Source: Nocardiopsis sp. CNR-923 (GTDB lineage Bacteria; Actinomycetota; Actinomycetes; Streptosporangiales; Streptosporangiaceae). From it: a stretch of DNA of 64,000 nt. Shown here in pieces: positions 60,670 to 64,000 of the stretch (positions are counted from its first letter, which is position 1; every line of letters begins with the position of its first letter). The DNA lies in the NCBI RefSeq assembly GCF_001942255.1, contig NZ_MKKC01000065.1, forward strand, positions 124,001 to 188,000, read 5' to 3'. The notes under the pieces were generated by a model. It saw nothing but the letters and a program-made list of their open reading frames with translations, had not been told where the DNA came from and did not search any database. The translations under genes were made by a program, and so were the position numbers.

Positions 60670-60816
60670 TCACCAGTAGCGGGAGGTGTTCATGTCGGCG
60701 GTGTCCTGAGAGCCGCTGCCCAGGACGACGTCTCGGACCTCGCCCAGGCAGGTGATGGTCGGCGGTTCGTAGACGGTCTCGACCATGGGCTGTGCGCCGG
60801 TGTCCTGTTCGGTCAC
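60670..60816 (-). CDS. Lasso peptide precursor
   Basis: A 48-residue peptide from GTG 60816, with GAGGAG upstream. The leader (1-32) contains the actinobacterial recognition pattern Y-x-x-P-x-(L/I)-x3-G as YEPPTITCLG, spaced correctly from the cleavage site. The residue at -2 is Val where Thr is usual. The predicted core is GSGSQDTADMNTSRYW (residues 33-48). Gly1 and Asp9 would close a nine-residue ring, leaving a seven-residue loop and tail with bulky Tyr and Trp as plugs. The gene is followed by a truncated cyclase, and no protease or leader-binding gene is in the window, so maturation would need enzymes from elsewhere. Confidence 0.7.
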   Translation of the reverse strand: MTEQDTGAQPMVETVYEPPTITCLGEVRDVVLGSGSQDTADMNTSRYW

Positions 60817-60869
60817 GGGCTTCTCCTCACAGGTAGGAATTGGCCTTCCGGTGCGCCGCACCGGCTGCA

Positions 60870-60892
60870 CTATTCCAGTAGTACAGGAATAG
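60870..60892 (+). promoter_or_regulatory. Palindromic operator 1 (lasso precursor side)
   Basis: Perfect 7-bp inverted repeat CTATTCC (60870-60876) and GGAATAG (60886-60892) with a nine-base spacer, 54 bases upstream of the lasso precursor start. A second, near-identical site lies 78 bases away on the side of the divergent regulator operon. Confidence 0.65.
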
Positions 60893-60947
60893 CCTGGGAT
60901 CGACAAGCGGTTTGGGAACTCTTCGTGGCGAGGGGGTGACAGGAGGT

Positions 60948-60970
60948 GCTATTCCATCCATACTGGAATC
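60948..60970 (+). promoter_or_regulatory. Palindromic operator 2 (regulator operon side)
   Basis: CTATTCC (60948-60954) and GGAATCT (60964-60970) with a nine-base spacer; five of seven arm positions pair. It has the same left arm and spacing as operator 1. It lies 26 bases before the ATG of the small regulator-operon protein, so it could control that operon. Confidence 0.6.
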
Positions 60971-60996
60971 TAAAGCAACCCCCGTGGAGGCAGCAG

Positions 60997-61200
60997 ATGA
61001 AGCTCACCCGAGTGGCTGGCGAATGTAGTAACAGGCGGTCCTGCCCCACCGTCTACGCCAGCGATCGCGACACGATCGTCGTGCAGGGCTACGCGCTCAC
61101 TCCCGAAGACCTCGCCGAGATCACCCTCCCCGAGGGCGAGAACGCCGTGGAGATCCCCCTGTCCCTGCTGAAGGAGGCCGCCCGTGCTCACGGAGTCTGA
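60997..61200 (+). CDS. Small conserved protein of the XRE/DUF6879 locus (copy 1)
   Basis: A 67-residue protein from ATG 60997 (MKLTRVAGECSNRRSCPTVYASD), behind GGAGG. The block CPTVYASDRDTIVVQGYALTPEDLAEI recurs in the protein at 63324-63518, so the two are paralogues. The family is common in actinomycetes next to DUF6879 genes; its function is unknown. It overlaps the DUF6879 gene by 17 bases and starts a three-gene operon ending in the XRE regulator. Confidence 0.8.
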   Translation: MKLTRVAGECSNRRSCPTVYASDRDTIVVQGYALTPEDLAEITLPEGENAVEIPLSLLKEAARAHGV

Positions 61201-61732
61201 ACTGGAGAAGTTCTTCGATGATCACCTGACTACGTCGGCTTTCCGTCTGGAAGCCCTGGACCACTACGAGGTCGACTCGGACGGGGACGACTTCACCAGG
61301 TTCAAGGCAGGCGAGCCCGAGCCCGACTGGGCGCGCAAGAACGCGTGGCTGGAGGTGCTGCGAGCGGAAGCGGAGGCCGGTATCCGTGAGTACCGGGTAC
61401 GGGTCCTGCGCACTCCGCTCAGTGACTACATCCGCTACGAGTGTGAGTGGGGATATGTGCTCAACGCTGAAGCGGGGGAGGAGGTCCATGTCCTGGATCT
61501 CGCCGAGCATGACCTTCCGCCGGAGGTGGTGGACCATGACTTCTGGCTGATCGACGACAAGTACCCCCTGCGCATGCACTACAGCGAGGCGGGTGAGTTC
61601 CTCGGCGCGGAGCTGGTCGATAACCTGAGGCGATACCAGAAGGCAAGGGACGCGGCGCTCGCTGCCGCCGAGCCGTTCGAGCGGTGGTGGGCGCGCCATC
61701 CCGAGGAGTGGAGAGTCAACCGGACTGTATGA
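61184..61732 (+). CDS. DUF6879-type protein (copy 1)
   Basis: A 182-residue acidic protein from GTG 61184, with AAGGAGG at 61171-61177. It has the pattern FFDDHLTTSAFRLEALDHYEV at the start, RVRVLRTPLSDYIRYECEWGYVLNAEAGEEV in the middle, and DHDFWLIDDKYPLRMHYSEAGEFLGAEL toward the end. The 63520 gene repeats this layout. No catalytic motif is evident. It overlaps the regulator that follows by ATGA. Confidence 0.8.
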   Translation: MLTESELEKFFDDHLTTSAFRLEALDHYEVDSDGDDFTRFKAGEPEPDWARKNAWLEVLRAEAEAGIREYRVRVLRTPLSDYIRYECEWGYVLNAEAGEEVHVLDLAEHDLPPEVVDHDFWLIDDKYPLRMHYSEAGEFLGAELVDNLRRYQKARDAALAAAEPFERWWARHPEEWRVNRTV

Positions 61733-62601
61733 CGGTTCCGCAGAACACCCCGGCCGGTCGCGGTGCCGAAGGCCGCGACCGGCTCGCCCGCGCGCTGCGC
61801 GACGCTCGTGCCGACGCTGGCCTCAGTGGAGTTCGCGCGGGGCGGGCGGCGGGGATGTCGCAGTCCAAGGTCTCCAAGATCGAACGCGGCCTCCTGCTGC
61901 CGTCGGTGGACGACGTGGCGGCGCTGTGCCGGGTCTACGGGCTTGAGGGCGATGAGCGCGCGGAACTGGTCGCCTTGGCCGGGGACCTGCGGGAGGAGGC
62001 ATCCAGCCGGGTGATCATGGCCCGGGGAGTCTCGCAGTTCCAGCGCCGTGTCGCTCAGTTGGAAGCCGACGCCGCGCGCGTGCGCTCATTCGATCCCGCC
62101 CTGGTTCTGGGGGTGTTGCAGACCCGCGAGTACACCCGCTGTATCTTCGATGACCCCCGTGACAAGGTTTCGGTGGAGGAAGCAGAAGCCGCCGTTGATG
62201 CCAGGCAGGAACGCCACAGGGCGCTGAGCGAGGGCAGGACCCGCTACGAACTGATCATGCCGGAAGGGGCCCTGCGCTGGCAGGTGGGCTCTGCCTCGAT
62301 CATGGCGGAACAGATCGAGCAGATCGCTGCTGCCGCGTCTCAAGGCGGGACGGCAGTAGTCGGCATCATTCCCTGGACGACGCCCGTGCACGTCTTTCCC
62401 GGCCATGCCTTCGACCTCTATGACGAGGACGCGGTTGTCGTGGCGACCGAGACGGCCACGGCGACCCTCACCGGTGCCGCTGACATCGCCACGTATCTGG
62501 AGCTGTTCGAGGAGTTGAAGAAGCTCGCCTGCTTCGGGGACGAGGCGGTTGGACACCTGAATCGGATCGCAGGGGAGTATCGGGGACTGGCTGACTCTTG
62601 A
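61729..62601 (+). CDS. XRE-family HTH regulator with DUF5753 domain
   Basis: A 290-residue protein from ATG 61729. The N-terminal helix-turn-helix is LARALRDARADAGLSGVRAGRAAGMSQSKVSKIERGLLLPS. The rest is DUF5753: VSQFQRRVAQLEADAARVRSFDPALVLGVLQTREYTRCIF, VDARQERHRALSEGRTRYELIMPEGALRW and YLELFEELKKLACFGDEA. Such regulators are usually paired with a DUF397 protein, and a DUF397 remnant lies just downstream on the other strand. It may bind the two palindromes upstream of its operon; untested. Confidence 0.9.
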   Translation: MTVPQNTPAGRGAEGRDRLARALRDARADAGLSGVRAGRAAGMSQSKVSKIERGLLLPSVDDVAALCRVYGLEGDERAELVALAGDLREEASSRVIMARGVSQFQRRVAQLEADAARVRSFDPALVLGVLQTREYTRCIFDDPRDKVSVEEAEAAVDARQERHRALSEGRTRYELIMPEGALRWQVGSASIMAEQIEQIAAAASQGGTAVVGIIPWTTPVHVFPGHAFDLYDEDAVVVATETATATLTGAADIATYLELFEELKKLACFGDEAVGHLNRIAGEYRGLADS

Positions 62602-62658
62602 CTCGACGCCCCGGCCCCGCGTGTTCGGGGCGGGGCGACGACCGGATGAGGAGAGGGC

Positions 62659-62850
62659 CTACGGGCGGTCGGAACGGGTGGCGTTGAGGAAGGCGTCCCA
62701 CTCGGCGCTGGGGAAGGGCAGGTGGCACCGGGAGGGGTTCTTCGAGTCCCGGACGGCCGCGCCGCAGGGGAGGTCAGCGACCTCGACGCAGTTCTGGTCG
62801 TGGCCGCTGTAGCTGCTCTTCCGGAAGTCCGTGGGGATGTGCGCAACCTC
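62659..62850 (-). pseudogene. DUF397 remnant lacking a start codon
   Basis: The block HIPTDFRKSSYSGHDQNCVEVADLPCGAAVRDSKNP and SAEWDAFLNAT is a standard DUF397 domain, about 60 residues. No ATG, GTG or TTG precedes it in frame at a sensible distance. Instead the frame runs into PDCVEVA, a second copy of the NCVEVA core, as if two DUF397 genes had recombined. DUF397 proteins are usual partners of XRE-DUF5753 regulators. Confidence 0.6.
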
Positions 62851-62865
62851 TACACAGTCCGGGCC

Positions 62866-63138
62866 CTGGCGGCGGACCAGACACAGGCCGACGCCTCTAC
62901 GCGCCGCGTCCGCAGTGACGGCGGCGAACTCCTCACCCTTTTGCGCGCGATCCGCCGCGAGAGCGGAGGACCCCGGCGCACCGTCCTGGTCGTCGACCAA
63001 CTGGAGGAACTGGTCACCCTCAGCGGCGACCGCGACGTCTTCCTCGACGCCCTGCACGGCGACCGCCACCTGGGGGTGGTGGCCACCCTGCGTGTGGAGT
63101 TCCTCGGCGACCTGCTGGGCGGAAAGGTGCACGGATGA
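62866..63138 (+). pseudogene. Fragment of a STAND-like NTPase
   Basis: About 90 residues with SDGGELLTLLRAIRRESGG, a Walker B-like strand RTVLVVDQLEELVTL, and DRHLGVVATLRVEFLGDLL. This is the Walker B to sensor stretch of WD40-associated or novel STAND ATPases (consensus LVVDQFEEL). No P-loop or repeat domain flanks it. It is a decayed piece left between the DUF397 remnant and the second small-protein gene. Confidence 0.5.
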
Positions 63139-63323
63139 GCCGCCTTTCGACGAGGGACGTGAAGGCCGGGGTGGGATTCCTTCGACCCCAGGACCGGCAC
63201 TTCCGCCGAACCCGCAGGTTGCTCGGAATTGCTCGCGCGGCCTGGGGGAAGGCCTGGCGCCTGTCCTGCGACGCCGGGGAGACTGGACCTCCCCGTTCCC
63301 TCGGAGAGGATGCCCCCACGAGG
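63139..63323. other. Short stretch without a supported gene
   Basis: Between the ATPase fragment and the second small-protein gene. A GTG-started frame from 63135 runs through, but its first 60 residues are Arg-rich and unlike relatives of the downstream gene. A GGAGAGG at 63303-63309 probably serves the next gene. Confidence 0.4.
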
Positions 63324-63518
63324 TTGCACAAGATAGGGACCACGTCTCAGAACGGTGGTTGTCCCACGCTGTACGAGACCGACACCGGTGACATCGTGGT
63401 GCAGGGTGACCGGCTGACCGACCCCGAGGCTCTGGAACAGGTGAAGGATGTGCTTGAGGGCGAGGAGTTCGTCGTCGTTCCCCGCGCTCTGTTGACACGC
63501 TTCGCCCCCAAGGAGTGA
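63324..63518 (+). CDS. Small conserved protein of the DUF6879 locus (copy 2)
   Basis: Paralogue of the 60997 gene: LHKIGTTSQNGGCPTLYETDTGDIVVQGDRLTDPEAL aligns with it through CPTxYxxDxxxxVVQG. About 65 residues. No ATG or GTG is well placed. TTG 63324 is possible, and the codon two before it is ACG where an ATG would fit, so the start may have mutated. GGAGAGG lies upstream. Four bases after the stop is the DUF6879 start, with AAGGAG at the end of this gene. Confidence 0.6.
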   Translation: MHKIGTTSQNGGCPTLYETDTGDIVVQGDRLTDPEALEQVKDVLEGEEFVVVPRALLTRFAPKE

Positions 63519-63519
63519 G

Positions 63520-64000
63520 ATGAGCGAGATCATCAGCGGAGAGGCCTTCGACGACCTCTTCCGGCGTTACCGCCACACCGCGTGGCGGCTGGAGACCCGC
63601 TCCTACTACGGCAAGCTCGACGAGGACCGCCCCTTCCAGGACTGGCTCGCGGGTAAGGATCCGGGCCTGGACTGGTTCACCCCCTGGCTGCGTATGGTGC
63701 GCGAGGAGTCGACCACCGGTAAGCGCATGGAGCGGGTCCGGCTCATCGACGACCCGCCCTCGGACTACCTGCGCTGGAAACTGTGGGGTACCCCCTACAA
63801 CCTTGGCGTGGGGGAGGACATCCGCTATCTGCCGCGCGAGCACCCGATCGTCGCGGAGCTGCCCGACTTCGACTTCTGGGTCTTCGACAGCACCACTCTG
63901 GCCCGCCTGGAGTTCGACGGCGACCGGTTTCTCGGGGTGCGGCTCACTGAGGACCCCGGCCAGGTCCTGGCGGCGCTCCGGGCCCGGGACGCGGCCTGGC
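63520..64000 (+). CDS. DUF6879-type protein (copy 2), cut by window end
   Basis: ATG 63520 follows AAGGAG. The first 160 residues (EAFDDLFRRYRHTAWRLETRSYY, MERVRLIDDPPSDYLRWKLWGTPYNLGVGEDIRYL, DFDFWVFDSTTLARLEFDG) match the layout of the DUF6879 protein at 61184. The 3' end lies beyond the window. An XRE regulator would be expected next if the locus is duplicated in full. Confidence 0.8.
   Translation, partial: MSEIISGEAFDDLFRRYRHTAWRLETRSYYGKLDEDRPFQDWLAGKDPGLDWFTPWLRMVREESTTGKRMERVRLIDDPPSDYLRWKLWGTPYNLGVGEDIRYLPREHPIVAELPDFDFWVFDSTTLARLEFDGDRFLGVRLTEDPGQVLAALRARDAAW

Overview
The window reads as a high-GC actinobacterial chromosome. Start codons are often GTG, genes overlap by 1-4 bases, and blocks match the conserved actinomycete order: gltB-gltD, pyk, an ANTAR regulator, a branched-chain amino acid ABC cassette, polA, rpsA, coaE, uvrB, then pyrG, NUDIX, xerD, parA, scpA, scpB and the start of rluB. 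A Streptosporangiales or Nocardiopsaceae-like host is my inference from gene content; no rRNA is present to prove it.

Layout. Bases 1-43,480 are housekeeping chromosome: two paralogous membrane-anchored proteins, a BpsA-like aminopropyltransferase, glutamate synthase, pyruvate kinase, a tRNA, the liv transporter, DNA polymerase I, ArfB, ribosomal protein S1, dephospho-CoA kinase, UvrB, an ArsR/cation-efflux pair, CTP synthase and the XerD/ParA/ScpA/ScpB segregation block. At about 43,994-44,003 this order stops inside rluB.

Bases 43,994-60,190 are a defence island. A minus-strand operon encodes a DrmA-type helicase, a DrmB-type DUF1998 protein and a truncated SF1 ATPase, which are DISARM-like parts. 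Next come a divergent sigma-70 family factor with a duplicated N-terminal module and a small coupled ORF, then a PglX-type adenine methyltransferase on the minus strand. A two-helix membrane peptide and a 1,423-residue PglW-type NERD/kinase protein follow on the plus strand; PglX and PglW are BREX-2/Pgl parts. No PglY, PglZ, DrmC, DrmD or DrmE is visible. A DISARM/BREX-2 hybrid that carries its own sigma factor is the strongest candidate for an undescribed system here.

Bases 60,190-64,000 are plastic. They hold a remnant of a lasso-peptide cyclase, an apparently intact lasso precursor with a 16-residue core, a pair of matching palindromic operators, two copies of a small-protein/DUF6879 pair, an XRE-DUF5753 regulator, a DUF397 remnant and an ATPase fragment.

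About a dozen genes, including the normally essential rpsA and pyrG, carry apparent one-base frameshifts, nearly all deletions in G/C-rich words. I treat these as probable sequencing errors and annotate each gene across the shift.
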